Shown here in pieces: positions 23,340 through 32,317 of a stretch of 64,000 nucleotides of DNA. Under the pieces are notes generated by a model. It did no database searches and was not told the origin of the DNA. It saw only the letters and a list, made by a program, of their open reading frames with translations. Each line of letters opens with the position of its first letter. The first letter of the stretch is position 1. A program made the translations under genes and the position numbers. This DNA comes from an uncultured Prevotella sp. (GTDB taxonomy: Bacteria > Bacteroidota > Bacteroidia > Bacteroidales > Bacteroidaceae), in contig CAJOCR010000020.1 in assembly GCA_905236755.1 (NCBI GenBank), positions 1 to 64,000 on the forward strand, in the 5' to 3' direction.

Positions 23340-25577
23340 ATGACAAAAATCAACCGAATCATTACTTTGGGCTTGGTGCTCATGGCAAATGCAATGTGTT
23401 TTGCCCAGAATCAAGCTATTATTCCTGTTCCTGTTGCTGCTGAATGGCATGAGGGAACATTCTCCATTAACAATAAAACAACGATAGGCACTAATGTGGC
23501 TTCTCTGCGCCCTGCAGCCGAATATCTTAGTGGTGTGCTTGCCAAGGAAACAGGCACAAAGATTAAGGTGAAGAAATCTGCCAAGGCTACAATTGTGCTT
23601 GCTTTGAACAGCGAAGGCAAAGAGGGCGCATATAGTCTGCATATTGACAAAAAGGGTGTGCGCATTGAAGGCTGCGGATATGCAGGTGTGATAAACGGTA
23701 TTGCCACTCTGCGTCAGATGTTGCCCGAACTGCACTATGCCGACATTATCGACGAACCTGCAAAGAGCTGGAGAGGAATGGAACTCGACTGCAGTCGCCA
23801 TTTCTTCAGCAAGGACGAGGTGAAGGAACTTCTTGATGTTCTTGCTTTCTACAAGATAAATAAATTCCATTGGCATCTTACCGACGATCAGGGTTGGCGT
23901 GTAGAGATTAAGAAGTATCCTTTGCTTACCGAAAAGGGTGGTTGGCGCACTTGGAACAATCAGGATTCTGTTTGTTTCAATCGTGCAAAGAAAGAGGATA
24001 ATCCTGATTTGATTCCTGATGCAAAGAAAACACGCAAACTGGCTGACGGCACAGTTGAATATGGTGGCTTCTACACTCAGCAGGATATTCGTGAGATAGT
24101 GGAATATGCAAGTGTGAGAGGAATTGATGTTATTCCAGAGATTGATATGCCTGGACACAGTTTGGCTGCTATTGCAAACTACGACGGTTTGAGTTGTTTT
24201 CCACAGATAGGGTGGGGTAAGTTGTTCACCACTCCTCTTTGTCCGGGAAAAGACAAGGTGCTGGCTTTCTGCAAGGATGTGTGGAAAGAAATCTTTGAAC
24301 TCTTCCCAAGCAAATATGTGCATATTGGTGGCGACGAGGTTGACATGAAGAACTGGAAGAAATGTCCCGACTGCCAGAAGCGCATTAAGGAGCACAAACT
24401 GAAGGATGAGCATGAACTGCAGGCATGGTTCACTCACGACATGGAGAAATTCTTCAATGCAAATGGCAAGACTATGATTGCTTGGGACGAAACTGTTCAG
24501 GGTGGACTCTCGGCTACTCAAACCGTGATGTGGTGGCGCTCTTGGGCTCCTAACGCTCCGAAAGAAACAACCAGTCATGGCAACAATCTTATCTGCACAC
24601 CTAATGGCGAGTTTTATCTCGACTATGATGAGGATGGAAAGAGCATAGGAAAGATTTATAATTTCAATACCGAACTTGACGGGCTGTCTGCCGAAGAACA
24701 GCAACGTGTGCTGGGTGTTCAGGGCAACCTGTGGACAGAGTGGGTGCCAACACGTGAACGTATGTTCCACATGGCTTTCCCACGAATGATTGCTGTAGCT
24801 GAACTGGGCTGGAGCAGCAAGGAAAACAAATGTCTTGATGATTTCAAAACTCGTCTTTCTAAGCATTTCGCTTTGTTGCAGAAGATGAACGTTACTTATC
24901 GCATTCCTGACCTCACAGGATTCTATAACACAAATGTGTTTGTTGATGAGGCTAAGGTGAAGGTGAATTGTGTCGACCCTTCAGCTGTGATAAGATACAC
25001 CACCGACGGTTCTATTCCACAGAACGATTCTAAACTCTACACAGGCGAGTTCACTATTGACAAGACAACCGACTTCACTTTCCGCCCATTCGACAAGAAC
25101 GGCAGAAAGGGCGATATGACTAAGTGTCGTTTCATCAAGGAAGAAATGGCTCCTGCTGTTGCAGGCAAAGACCTGAAGCCAGGACTTAGTGCAGAGTGGC
25201 ATGAATACACTGGTGCCGACTGTGCAGGTATTGAGGCTGCCCCCGTTAACGGCTGCTATGAGGTGAGCGAAGTGGCTATCCCTGATAGCGTAAGTGGCAA
25301 CATCGGACTAATCATCACTGGATATATCGAAGTGCCAGCCGACGGTATCTACACCTTTGCCTTGCTGAGTGACGACGGAAGCTATTTGAAACTCGACGGC
25401 AATATGGTTGTTGACAACGATAAGGAACATTCACCACGTGAGGTTATTGGTCAGCACGCCATGAAGAAAGGTTTGCATCAACTTTATGTGCGCTATTTCG
25501 ACCATAACGGAGGTCAGCTTCGCCTCAATGTCTTCGACCAGAATGGCAACAAAGTAAACGTAGGCTATAAGCACTAA
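23340..25577 (+). CDS. Beta-N-acetylhexosaminidase, GH20, with PA14 domain
   Basis: A 745-residue secreted glycosidase. Order: signal peptide (residues 1-22, cleavage after CFAQ), N-terminal GH20b domain (to about 140), GH20 TIM barrel with HFHW-type KFHWHLTDDQGWR and the catalytic pair Asp332-Glu333 in HIGGDEVD, WTEWV near the barrel end, a small chitobiase C-terminal-like beta domain (about 525-600), and a PA14 module (about 620-740, GIYTFALLSDDGSYLKLDG) that probably binds carbohydrate. It removes terminal GlcNAc/GalNAc from glycans by substrate-assisted catalysis. Codon use is richer in GC than the preceding accessory genes. It converges with malY. Confidence 0.95.
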   Translation: MTKINRIITLGLVLMANAMCFAQNQAIIPVPVAAEWHEGTFSINNKTTIGTNVASLRPAAEYLSGVLAKETGTKIKVKKSAKATIVLALNSEGKEGAYSLHIDKKGVRIEGCGYAGVINGIATLRQMLPELHYADIIDEPAKSWRGMELDCSRHFFSKDEVKELLDVLAFYKINKFHWHLTDDQGWRVEIKKYPLLTEKGGWRTWNNQDSVCFNRAKKEDNPDLIPDAKKTRKLADGTVEYGGFYTQQDIREIVEYASVRGIDVIPEIDMPGHSLAAIANYDGLSCFPQIGWGKLFTTPLCPGKDKVLAFCKDVWKEIFELFPSKYVHIGGDEVDMKNWKKCPDCQKRIKEHKLKDEHELQAWFTHDMEKFFNANGKTMIAWDETVQGGLSATQTVMWWRSWAPNAPKETTSHGNNLICTPNGEFYLDYDEDGKSIGKIYNFNTELDGLSAEEQQRVLGVQGNLWTEWVPTRERMFHMAFPRMIAVAELGWSSKENKCLDDFKTRLSKHFALLQKMNVTYRIPDLTGFYNTNVFVDEAKVKVNCVDPSAVIRYTTDGSIPQNDSKLYTGEFTIDKTTDFTFRPFDKNGRKGDMTKCRFIKEEMAPAVAGKDLKPGLSAEWHEYTGADCAGIEAAPVNGCYEVSEVAIPDSVSGNIGLIITGYIEVPADGIYTFALLSDDGSYLKLDGNMVVDNDKEHSPREVIGQHAMKKGLHQLYVRYFDHNGGQLRLNVFDQNGNKVNVGYKH

Positions 25578-25713
25578 TCTTTGTAATAAAAAAATAAGTT
25601 CTTGCGTCGAAGATTCAATATAGACGGATTATAGAGGCATTATAAAGGAATAATAGAGCCTTAATAGTGTATAGATGTAAGAATTTGGGAATCTAAGTAA
25701 AGTTTAGTTATAT
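25578..25713. other. Short gap with nothing recognisable
   Basis: No reading frame, repeat or promoter of note is seen before the terminator that follows. Confidence 0.6.
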
Positions 25714-25766
25714 AAAAAAACTCGAATTAGAGCATTAAATATTTCGCTCTGATTCGAGTTTTTTTT
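25714..25766. terminator. Bidirectional terminator between convergent genes
   Basis: AAAAAAACTCGAATTAGAGC (25714-25733) pairs with GCTCTGATTCGAGTTTTTTT (from 25746), giving T-runs on both strands. It ends transcription of the hexosaminidase gene and of malY. Confidence 0.92.
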
Positions 25767-25769
25767 ATC

Positions 25770-26972
25770 CTACATTGGGCAGCCCAATTCGGCTTCATCA
25801 GGAGTGTATTGACTGAGAAGACGGGCTATGCGTCGCAGACCTTCCTTGAGGGTTTGACGTGGACATGCAATATTGATGCGCAGGTAGCCCTGTCCGTCTT
25901 TACGTCCATACATAGTGCCATTGTTAACCATTACCTTTCCTTCGTGCAGCAACTTGTCGTAGGCTTCATCGCTTGATAGTTCGTAGGCGCTGATATCTAC
26001 CCATGCAAGATAGGTGCCTTCGAGTTTGAGTACTTCTACTTGAGGAAGGTTCTCAAGGAAATAGTTCTTCAAGTGCTGATAGTTGTCCCAGATGTATTCG
26101 TTGAGGGCATCAAGCCATTCTGCTCCCTCGGCAGAATAAGCAGCCTCAAGGGCGATAGGTCCGAAAGGATTAACATCGCACACCTCGTGGATGTTTATAA
26201 CACGATCTATGCGACGACGCCAGTCGCTGTTGCTGCAGATGATATTGGCAATCTGCAAGCCTGCTGTGTTGAAACTCTTGGAAGGCGAGTTGAGGGTGAT
26301 GCTGTTGCGCTGACAATCATCGTTTACGGCAGCAAATGGTGTGAATGTGTTACCAGGCATAACAAGTTCGCAATGAATCTCGTCGCTGATAACTTTCACG
26401 CCATGACGCATACAAATCTCATTCATACGAGCAAGTTCCTCCTTTGTCCACACACGTCCTGCAGGATTATGAGGGTTGCAAAGCAGGAAGAGAGTTGTTT
26501 TCTCGTCGGCACATTTCTGCTCGAAATCTTCAAAATCAATCTTGTAGGTATTGAAGTCGCGTACAAGTGGATTCTCAATAATGTCGCAGCCCTGATTGCG
26601 GATGCTGCTGAAGAAGCAGTTATAAACAGGAGTTTGAACAAGCACTTTTTCGCCAGGGAGGGCAAGAGCACGAATGGCGCAGCTTATAGCAGGCACAACA
26701 CCTGAGGTGTATAGAATCCATTCACGTTGCACTTTCCATTGGTGGCGTTTGTCCATCCAGTTGATGATAGCGTTGTAGTAACTATCGTTAATGGTAGTGT
26801 AGCCAAAGATGCCATGTTCAACACGTTGCTGCAGAGCTTTGGTGATGTTTGGAGCTGTAGGGAAATCCATATCGGCTACCCACATAGGGAGAACATCGTC
26901 GCCACAAAGATCCCACTTCACGCAGTTTGTTCCACGGCGGTTCACTACATTATCGAAGATTGATTTATCCAT
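25770..26972 (-). CDS. MalY/PatB family PLP-dependent aminotransferase or C-S lyase
   Basis: A 400-residue fold-type I PLP enzyme. Family features are NRRGTNCVKWD at the N-terminus, LPMWVADMDFPTAP, FLLCNPHNPAGRVW, SDEIHCELV and the PLP-binding Lys232 in SPSKSFNTAGLQ. MalY/PatB members usually act as cystathionine beta-lyases releasing homocysteine; aminotransferase activity is also reported in the family, so the exact reaction is uncertain. A gene for a DUF3737 protein ends 11 bases before its start in the same direction, so the two form an operon read from 27841 downwards. Confidence 0.9.
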   Translation of the reverse strand: MDKSIFDNVVNRRGTNCVKWDLCGDDVLPMWVADMDFPTAPNITKALQQRVEHGIFGYTTINDSYYNAIINWMDKRHQWKVQREWILYTSGVVPAISCAIRALALPGEKVLVQTPVYNCFFSSIRNQGCDIIENPLVRDFNTYKIDFEDFEQKCADEKTTLFLLCNPHNPAGRVWTKEELARMNEICMRHGVKVISDEIHCELVMPGNTFTPFAAVNDDCQRNSITLNSPSKSFNTAGLQIANIICSNSDWRRRIDRVINIHEVCDVNPFGPIALEAAYSAEGAEWLDALNEYIWDNYQHLKNYFLENLPQVEVLKLEGTYLAWVDISAYELSSDEAYDKLLHEGKVMVNNGTMYGRKDGQGYLRINIACPRQTLKEGLRRIARLLSQYTPDEAELGCPM

Positions 26973-26983
26973 ATAGTATGTTT

Positions 26984-27841
26984 TTATTTTTTTCGTTCTA
27001 TGATTTCACAGTTGTTTGGCGCTTTTACATTCTCATTGATGGTGACAGAGCCAACGCTGTCGGCAACAATGCGTCCTGACTGTGGATTCTTGATATTGGT
27101 GATAGCACCGATGATTTGTGCATCAATATTTGTGCAGTCTTCAAATGCACGGTCACATTCTGCATCGAAGGTGCAGTCAATGAGAGTAACGTTGTCCATA
27201 TAGCAAAGTGGCTGTTCGCCGCTGATGTGACAACGCACAAGTTTCACGTTCTTGGAATGCCATGCAAGATACTCGCCATTGAGCTGAGAATCATAGACAG
27301 ACACATTGTCGCATTCCCAAAAACTGTCCTTGGTGTTTATGACAGCATTGTGTATTTCAACGTTCTGACAGTATTGGAAAACATATTTAGAATCTGAAAC
27401 CAAACCATCAACATATATGTTTCGGCTGAACATGAAAGGGTAGGTGCCATCGTGAAGTTTAACATTCTTGAGTTTTAGTCCGTCAACACGCCAGAATGTT
27501 TCATCTGCATCTGTAATGGTTACATTTTCGAGTGACAGGTTGTTCATCTCACGGAAGAACTTAGGACCGTCGATGGTGCAGTCTTTCATTATCATGTCAT
27601 TGCTGTACCAAATGGCAGAACGACTTTCTGGAGCAAAATAGCAGTTGGTGATGAGGCTGCGGTCAACATGCCACCAAGGGTATTTGCCGTAGAATTTAGA
27701 ATCGTGACATTCTAAATCACTGCAGCACTTAATACCAGACTCACCGTCTGTAATAGTTATATTTTGCAGTTTGGTGTTGTGAATGCCGAATAAAGGGCGT
27801 TCTCCGCCATAGCTTTTGTTTTCAATTGTTTCCATACTCAT
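26984..27841 (-). CDS. DUF3737 family right-handed beta-helix protein
   Basis: A 285-residue protein of the DUF3737 family, recognised by ENKSYGGERPLFG near the N-terminus, CCSDLECHDSKFYGKYPWWH, and a run of short repeats of 20-22 residues (CTIDGPKFF, VTITDADETFW, VINTKDSFW, CHISGEQPL) that form a pectate-lyase-like right-handed helix. No signal peptide is seen, and no catalytic residues are known for the family. Upstream partner of the MalY-like enzyme, an arrangement I recall from other Bacteroidales, so a shared small-molecule pathway is likely but unproven. The ATG at 27835 is an alternative start. Confidence 0.9.
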   Translation of the reverse strand: MSMETIENKSYGGERPLFGIHNTKLQNITITDGESGIKCCSDLECHDSKFYGKYPWWHVDRSLITNCYFAPESRSAIWYSNDMIMKDCTIDGPKFFREMNNLSLENVTITDADETFWRVDGLKLKNVKLHDGTYPFMFSRNIYVDGLVSDSKYVFQYCQNVEIHNAVINTKDSFWECDNVSVYDSQLNGEYLAWHSKNVKLVRCHISGEQPLCYMDNVTLIDCTFDAECDRAFEDCTNIDAQIIGAITNIKNPQSGRIVADSVGSVTINENVKAPNNCEIIERKK

Positions 27842-27888
27842 ATTTGTAATACCTATTATTATGTTGTGTTGTTTATATTATCCAATGG

Positions 27889-27896
27889 CAAATATA
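27889..27896 (-). promoter_or_regulatory. Promoter -7 box of the DUF3737-malY operon
   Basis: TATATTTG on the minus strand (plus CAAATATA), giving a leader of about 40 bases. Confidence 0.6.
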
Positions 27897-27929
27897 CAAA
27901 TATGATGCCAAAAAAAATAATTCTATACG

Positions 27930-27963
27930 AAAAAACCACTCTATGCCTAAACATAGAGTGGTT
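27930..27963 (-). terminator. Terminator of mdh
   Basis: AACCACTCTATG (27934-27945) and CATAGAGTGGTT (27952-27963) are a perfect 12-bp stem; on the minus strand it is followed by TTTTTT. Confidence 0.9.
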
Positions 27964-27985
27964 GATATGACGTAAATCTTATGAA

Positions 27986-29020
27986 TTACAAATTAGCGTT
28001 GTCCTCGCCCCACTTCTCAACAGCAGGAACGATACCGAGGTCGATAATCTCCTGACGCATAGCGCAGAGGTGCTCGTAAGACTTCTTGAGGTCAGCGATT
28101 TCCTCTTCTGTACCTGTAGGAGTTGTGTAGTGAACACCAGTCTTGTCGATAGTTGTAGGAAGAGCCATCATTACGTTCTTGATGCCAAGCTCTGGAAGGT
28201 TAGCGTAGCAACCTGCTGGCAGAGTGAAAGGCTCACCGCCCATAGCACCTTCAATCATCTTAACAGCGCAGTAAGCTGGGCTCTGGAATGAGCTACGGCC
28301 ACGAAGCTTGATGATGTTTGAACCACCCTGTGTTGTGTGGTGCTTGATTTCTGCCCAACGCTCGTCAGAAAGACCCATCTCTGACAATGGCTTGCCATCG
28401 ATCTTAACCTGAGAAGCAAATACTGCCATCTGCTCACCGTGGCCACCGAATGTGTGTGCACCGGTAACTTTATCCTGCTGTACACCAAACTCGTGAGCCA
28501 AAGCCTGCTGCAAACGAGTAGAGTCAAGAGCTGCGAGTGATGTGAGCTGGTTTGGCTTCAAACCAGAGTGGATAAGTGCTGTAAGAGCTGTAACGTCAGC
28601 TGGGTTGAAGATAACAACAACATGCTCTACGTCTGGGCAATACTTCTTGATGTTCTCACCGAAATCAGCAGCGATCTTGCAGTTACCCTTGAGGAGGTCC
28701 TCACGAGTCATACCGTCCTTACGAGGAGCACCACCAGCTGAGATGATGTATTTAGCACCTGTGAAAGCCTTCTTTGCTGCTTCAGCAACCTTCTCAGGAT
28801 TGTTCATGTCTTCTACTGCAGGAGCGTAGTATTCGATGTTAGCACCTGGGAATGCACACTGCTGCATCTCATCGTAAACACCGTGAACACCTGGCTCGAA
28901 GATGTCGTAAAGACAAATGTTAGGAGTGAGGCCGAGCATAAGAGCGCTCTGTACCATGTTAGAACCAATCATACCGCCTGCACCGACGATAAGGAGTTTG
29001 TCGTTTGTTAAGAATTTCAT
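27986..29020 (-). CDS. mdh: Malate dehydrogenase
   Basis: A 344-residue NAD-dependent dehydrogenase of the lactate/malate family, converting malate and oxaloacetate. The Rossmann loop is GAGGMIGSNM (about residues 13-22). The catalytic-loop region has HVVVIFNPADV and the active-site His is in GAHTFGGHGEQM; the substrate Arg lies in the APRKDGMTREDL loop. In anaerobic Prevotellaceae it serves the oxaloacetate-malate-fumarate branch leading to succinate. It is slightly longer than many homologues (usually near 310-335). Monocistronic, divergent from the peptidase gene. Confidence 0.94.
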   Translation of the reverse strand: MKFLTNDKLLIVGAGGMIGSNMVQSALMLGLTPNICLYDIFEPGVHGVYDEMQQCAFPGANIEYYAPAVEDMNNPEKVAEAAKKAFTGAKYIISAGGAPRKDGMTREDLLKGNCKIAADFGENIKKYCPDVEHVVVIFNPADVTALTALIHSGLKPNQLTSLAALDSTRLQQALAHEFGVQQDKVTGAHTFGGHGEQMAVFASQVKIDGKPLSEMGLSDERWAEIKHHTTQGGSNIIKLRGRSSFQSPAYCAVKMIEGAMGGEPFTLPAGCYANLPELGIKNVMMALPTTIDKTGVHYTTPTGTEEEIADLKKSYEHLCAMRQEIIDLGIVPAVEKWGEDNANL

Positions 29021-29120
29021 AACTACGTTTTATTTAATTGTTTGTTGAATTTTAATGCTTGAAGCAAGAGATAAACCGTTTATAAATGATAAATGGCATA
29101 CTCCTTGTTTGTTGCGCCCG

Positions 29121-29128
29121 CAAAGATA
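29121..29128 (-). promoter_or_regulatory. mdh promoter -7 box
   Basis: TATCTTTG on the minus strand, followed by C. The predicted leader is about 95 bases, unusually long for this window. Confidence 0.65.
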
Positions 29129-29157
29129 ACAAAATATAGTGTAAATCTTCAATTTAA

Positions 29158-29189
29158 TTTGTTTTTAAATCTTAAAAATATTACCTTTG
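29158..29189 (+). promoter_or_regulatory. Promoter of the Xaa-Pro aminopeptidase gene
   Basis: TTTG at 29158-29161, a 20-bp spacer and TACCTTTG at 29182-29189. Confidence 0.75.
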
Positions 29190-29230
29190 TAATGTCGATA
29201 TTGCAAATGTGTAAATTAACAACAAAGACA

Positions 29231-31021
29231 ATGAATAAAATACAAGATAGACTTGAGAGATTGCGTGAAATTATGCGTAGAGAGAAGCTAAGTGCTTTCA
29301 TCTTTCCAAGTACTGATGCACATAATAGCGAATATGTGCCAGATTATTGGAAAGGGCGTGAGTGGATTAGCGGTTTCGATGGTTCGGCAGGTACTGCTGT
29401 CGTGACTATGAAGTCGGCTGCATTATGGACTGACTCACGCTATTTTCTTGCTGCTGAAGAACAGCTCAAAGGTACTGAATACCAACTTATGAAGTTGAAA
29501 GTAGAGGGTACACCAACTATTGCAGAATGGTTGGGAAAAGAACTTTGTGATATCAATGGTGCGGAAGTAGGTCTGGATGGTTTGGTTAATTCTTATAACA
29601 TTGTTGAAAGTTTGCGACATGAATTAAGACAGAATGGGGGAATGACGCTAAGAATAAACTTTGATCCCTTGAAGTGGATATGGGAAGAACGTCCTGAAAT
29701 ACCTACTAACCCTATAGAAATACATCCTTTGAAATATGCAGGCGAAACAACAATAAGCAAGTTGATGCGTATAAGAAAGACCTTGCGTGAAAGACATATT
29801 GACGGAATGTTAGTGTCGGCCCTTGATGATATAGCCTGGATCTTGAATCTTCGTGGATCGGATGTGCATTGCAATCCTGTATTTGTTGCTTATCTGTTGA
29901 TAAAGTCAGATAAGGCTACCTTGTATGTGAATAAATGTAAGCTGACAGAAGACATTGAAAAATGGCTTGCCGATGCTGGAGTAGAGGTTGATGACTATAA
30001 GAATGTTGCAAAGGGTATAGAAAATTATGATGAATACAATCTGTTGTTAGACCCTGATGATACAAACAGTTTGTTGGCTTCTGTAAACATGCGTTATGGT
30101 CATAAGGTGTTTGCGGAGTCTCCTATAGCTGCTATGAAAGCTATAAAAAATGAGCAGGAGATAGAGGGCTTTCGTGCTGCTATGCTGCGCGATGGTGTGG
30201 CTATGGTTAAGTTTCTTAAATGGCTGAAGCCTGCTGTTGAGGCTGGAGACCAGACAGAAATAAGCTTAGATAAGAAGCTGACAGAACTTAGAAAGGAACA
30301 AGCGTTATTCAAGGATATTTCCTTTGATACAATTGTTGGGTATGAAAAGCATGGCGCTATTGTTCATTATGAGGCTACACCAGAAACTGATATACCTGTA
30401 GAGCCGCGTGGATTGGTGTTGATAGACAGTGGGGCGCAATATCTGGATGGTACAACAGATATTACCAGAACCATAGCTCTTGGCCCAATTACAGAAGAAC
30501 AAAGACATGTATATACCTTGGTTTTGAAGGGACATATTCAATTAGAATTGACAAAATTCCCCGATGGCGCAAGTGGTACGCAGATTGATGCCTTGGCAAG
30601 AGCTGCTATGTGGCGTGATGGTATGAACTTCATGCATGGAACAGGGCATGGAGTGGGTAGCTATCTGAATGTTCATGAAGGTCCTCATCAAATAAGAATG
30701 GAATATAAACCTGCACCTCTGCGTGCAGGTATGACGGTAACTGATGAACCTGGTTTGTATTTGGATGGTAAGTTTGGTGTACGAATAGAAAATACTCTTT
30801 TAATTAAAGACTATAAGACTACGGAATTTGGTAAGTTTTTGCAGATGGAATCACTTACTTTGTGTCCTATAGACATTGCACCTATTGATGTTGATATGCT
30901 TTTGCCTGAAGAAAAAGAATGGCTGAATAGTTATCATGTTTTAGTTAGAGAAAAACTAATGCCTTTTTTGGATGAAGAAGAACGGAAATGGCTCGAAAAT
31001 GCCACAAAATCAGTTTGTTAG
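29231..31021 (+). CDS. pepP: Xaa-Pro aminopeptidase (M24B)
   Basis: A 596-residue metallopeptidase that removes N-terminal residues preceding proline. Two N-terminal creatinase-like domains (AFIFPSTDAHNSEYVPDYW at about 22-40) are followed by the pita-bread catalytic domain. Metal ligands are visible: two Asp in LIDSGAQYLDGTTDITR, His in HGTGHGVG, Glu in DEPGLYLDG and the final Glu in GVRIENTLLI. The frame opens at 29093, upstream of the promoter; ATG 29192 lies three bases after the -7 box, so ATG 29231 (MNKIQDRLERLREIM) is chosen from family N-termini. The symbol follows the bacterial aminopeptidase P usage. Confidence 0.92.
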   Translation: MNKIQDRLERLREIMRREKLSAFIFPSTDAHNSEYVPDYWKGREWISGFDGSAGTAVVTMKSAALWTDSRYFLAAEEQLKGTEYQLMKLKVEGTPTIAEWLGKELCDINGAEVGLDGLVNSYNIVESLRHELRQNGGMTLRINFDPLKWIWEERPEIPTNPIEIHPLKYAGETTISKLMRIRKTLRERHIDGMLVSALDDIAWILNLRGSDVHCNPVFVAYLLIKSDKATLYVNKCKLTEDIEKWLADAGVEVDDYKNVAKGIENYDEYNLLLDPDDTNSLLASVNMRYGHKVFAESPIAAMKAIKNEQEIEGFRAAMLRDGVAMVKFLKWLKPAVEAGDQTEISLDKKLTELRKEQALFKDISFDTIVGYEKHGAIVHYEATPETDIPVEPRGLVLIDSGAQYLDGTTDITRTIALGPITEEQRHVYTLVLKGHIQLELTKFPDGASGTQIDALARAAMWRDGMNFMHGTGHGVGSYLNVHEGPHQIRMEYKPAPLRAGMTVTDEPGLYLDGKFGVRIENTLLIKDYKTTEFGKFLQMESLTLCPIDIAPIDVDMLLPEEKEWLNSYHVLVREKLMPFLDEEERKWLENATKSVC

Positions 31022-31041
31022 GCTTAAAAAACATCGAAAAA

Positions 31042-31073
31042 TTTGGAGGATTCCAAAATAAGATGTAATTTTG
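31042..31073 (+). promoter_or_regulatory. rpsU promoter
   Basis: TTTG at 31042-31045, a 20-bp spacer and TAATTTTG at 31066-31073. The leader of about 60 bases follows. Confidence 0.7.
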
Positions 31074-31079
31074 CACCCG

Positions 31080-31111
31080 CTTATCGTGGAGTCATGTCCC
31101 GAGGGCATAAG
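31080..31111 (+). promoter_or_regulatory. Hairpin in the rpsU leader
   Basis: CTTAT (31080-31084) pairs with ATAAG (31107-31111), enclosing a second stem in which ATG-CCC pairs with GGGCAT with one bulged T. It starts at about the transcript 5' end; a role in stability or S21 regulation is conjecture. Confidence 0.45.
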
Positions 31112-31141
31112 TTTAACATTTAAATATTAAAAACAAAAAAC

Positions 31142-31333
31142 ATGATTATTGTACCAGTAAAAGATGGTGAGAACATCGAAAGAGCTCTCAAGAAGTTCAA
31201 GAGAAAATTCGAAAAGACAGGTGTTGTTAAAGAGTTGCGTTCACGTCAGCAGTATAACAAGCCTTCTGTTTTGAAGAGACTCAAGATGGAACACGCTGTC
31301 TATGTACAGCACATGCGTGATAACGAGGAATAA
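31142..31333 (+). CDS. rpsU: 30S ribosomal protein S21
   Basis: A 63-residue basic protein, beginning MIIVPVKDGENIERALKKFK as expected for S21. In Bacteroidota ribosomes S21, with S18 and S6, covers the 3' tail of 16S rRNA, which explains the rarity of Shine-Dalgarno use. The A-rich 25 bases before the ATG contain no Shine-Dalgarno sequence, although rpsU genes of some Flavobacteriia carry a strong one. xerC follows after 81 bases with no obvious promoter. Confidence 0.96.
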   Translation: MIIVPVKDGENIERALKKFKRKFEKTGVVKELRSRQQYNKPSVLKRLKMEHAVYVQHMRDNEE

Positions 31334-31414
31334 AAAATCTCGTTAAAAATTTGGTAGTTTGAATATAATTCCGTAAATTCGTTGCCGTGACAAGGTGATG
31401 TTAGCAGCGTTTTT

Positions 31415-32296
31415 ATGATGATAGAAAAGTTTTTGAACTACTTGAAGTTTGAGCTTAATCGCTCGGAACGGACAGTTGAAGGTTATAGGAGTGATTTAAA
31501 ATCATTTGAGGCCTACTTCAAAAATTCGGATAATCATCTCTCTTGGGAGTCGGTAGACTCTGATATTGTCCGCAATTGGATGGAGAGCATGATGGATAAA
31601 GGAAACAATGCTACCTCAGTCAATAGAAGACTGAGCGCTTTGCGTTCCTTTTATCGTTTTGCACTCTCTCATCATCTAACGGATAAAGATCCTGTTCACG
31701 AAATAGTTGGTCCTAAGAAGTTAAAACCATTGCCACAGTTTCTTAAGGAATCTGAAATGGACCGATTGTTGGATCCTGGTATGTGGGATTGTAGTTTTGA
31801 AAGCGTACGTGCGCGTACCATAATAATTACTTTCTATGAAACAGGGATTCGATTGTCGGAATTGCTTGGGCTTGACGATACTTCTGTTGATTTTGAAAAT
31901 TATCAGCTGAAGGTGACGGGTAAGAGAAATAAGCAACGTATCATACCATTTGGTGACGAATTATATGAAGTGCTGACAAATTATATCAGTCTGCGAAATG
32001 AAAAGATAGATAGATTGTCAGATGCTCTTTTCTTGACGAATAAAGGACGGAGAATGAATCCGGCACAGGTTCGAAAGGAAGTAAAAGAAAACCTCTCTAA
32101 GGTGTGCACGCTTAAGAAGCGTTCGCCGCACGTGTTGAGACACACGTTTGCGACGGCAATGCTAAATCATCAAGCAGGTCTTGAAAGTGTAAAGAAACTG
32201 CTCGGTCATGAGAGTCTCTCAACAACAGAGATATATACTCATACCACATTTGAGCAGCTTAAACGTGAATATGCAAATGCCCACCCAAGGGCTTAA
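31415..32296 (+). CDS. xerC: Tyrosine recombinase XerC/XerD family
   Basis: A 293-residue site-specific recombinase. The N-terminal SAM-like core-binding domain (about 1-90) carries RTVEGYRSDL and SVNRRLSALRSFY. The catalytic domain has the full set: Arg in TGIRLSELLGL, His-x-x-Arg in HVLRHTFATAML, His in LLGHESLSTT and the nucleophile Tyr in EIYTHTT. Size and the rpsU-xer-hpf neighbourhood point to chromosome dimer resolution rather than a mobile-element integrase; whether it is XerC or XerD cannot be settled here. ATG 31418 is an equally possible start. Confidence 0.92.
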   Translation: MMIEKFLNYLKFELNRSERTVEGYRSDLKSFEAYFKNSDNHLSWESVDSDIVRNWMESMMDKGNNATSVNRRLSALRSFYRFALSHHLTDKDPVHEIVGPKKLKPLPQFLKESEMDRLLDPGMWDCSFESVRARTIIITFYETGIRLSELLGLDDTSVDFENYQLKVTGKRNKQRIIPFGDELYEVLTNYISLRNEKIDRLSDALFLTNKGRRMNPAQVRKEVKENLSKVCTLKKRSPHVLRHTFATAMLNHQAGLESVKKLLGHESLSTTEIYTHTTFEQLKREYANAHPRA

Positions 32297-32307
32297 CCTT
32301 TAAAATT

Positions 32308-32313
32308 GGAGGT
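32308..32313 (+). promoter_or_regulatory. Strong Shine-Dalgarno of hpf
   Basis: GGAGGT four bases before the ATG at 32318. It shows that the in-frame TTG at 32306 is not the start. Confidence 0.75.
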
Positions 32314-32317
32314 AACT

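Noticed and set aside
23331..24866. 511-codon reverse frame opposite the hexosaminidase
   Set aside because: The plus-strand frame has signal peptide, promoter and all GH20 motifs; the reverse product has no recognisable domain.
26040..26705. 221-codon plus-strand frame opposite malY
   Set aside because: The minus-strand protein has complete PLP-enzyme motifs; the opposite frame is a shadow.
31415..32296. Integrase of a mobile island
   Set aside because: Length and context (rpsU, hpf, tRNAs, no attachment repeats or cargo) indicate a housekeeping Xer recombinase.
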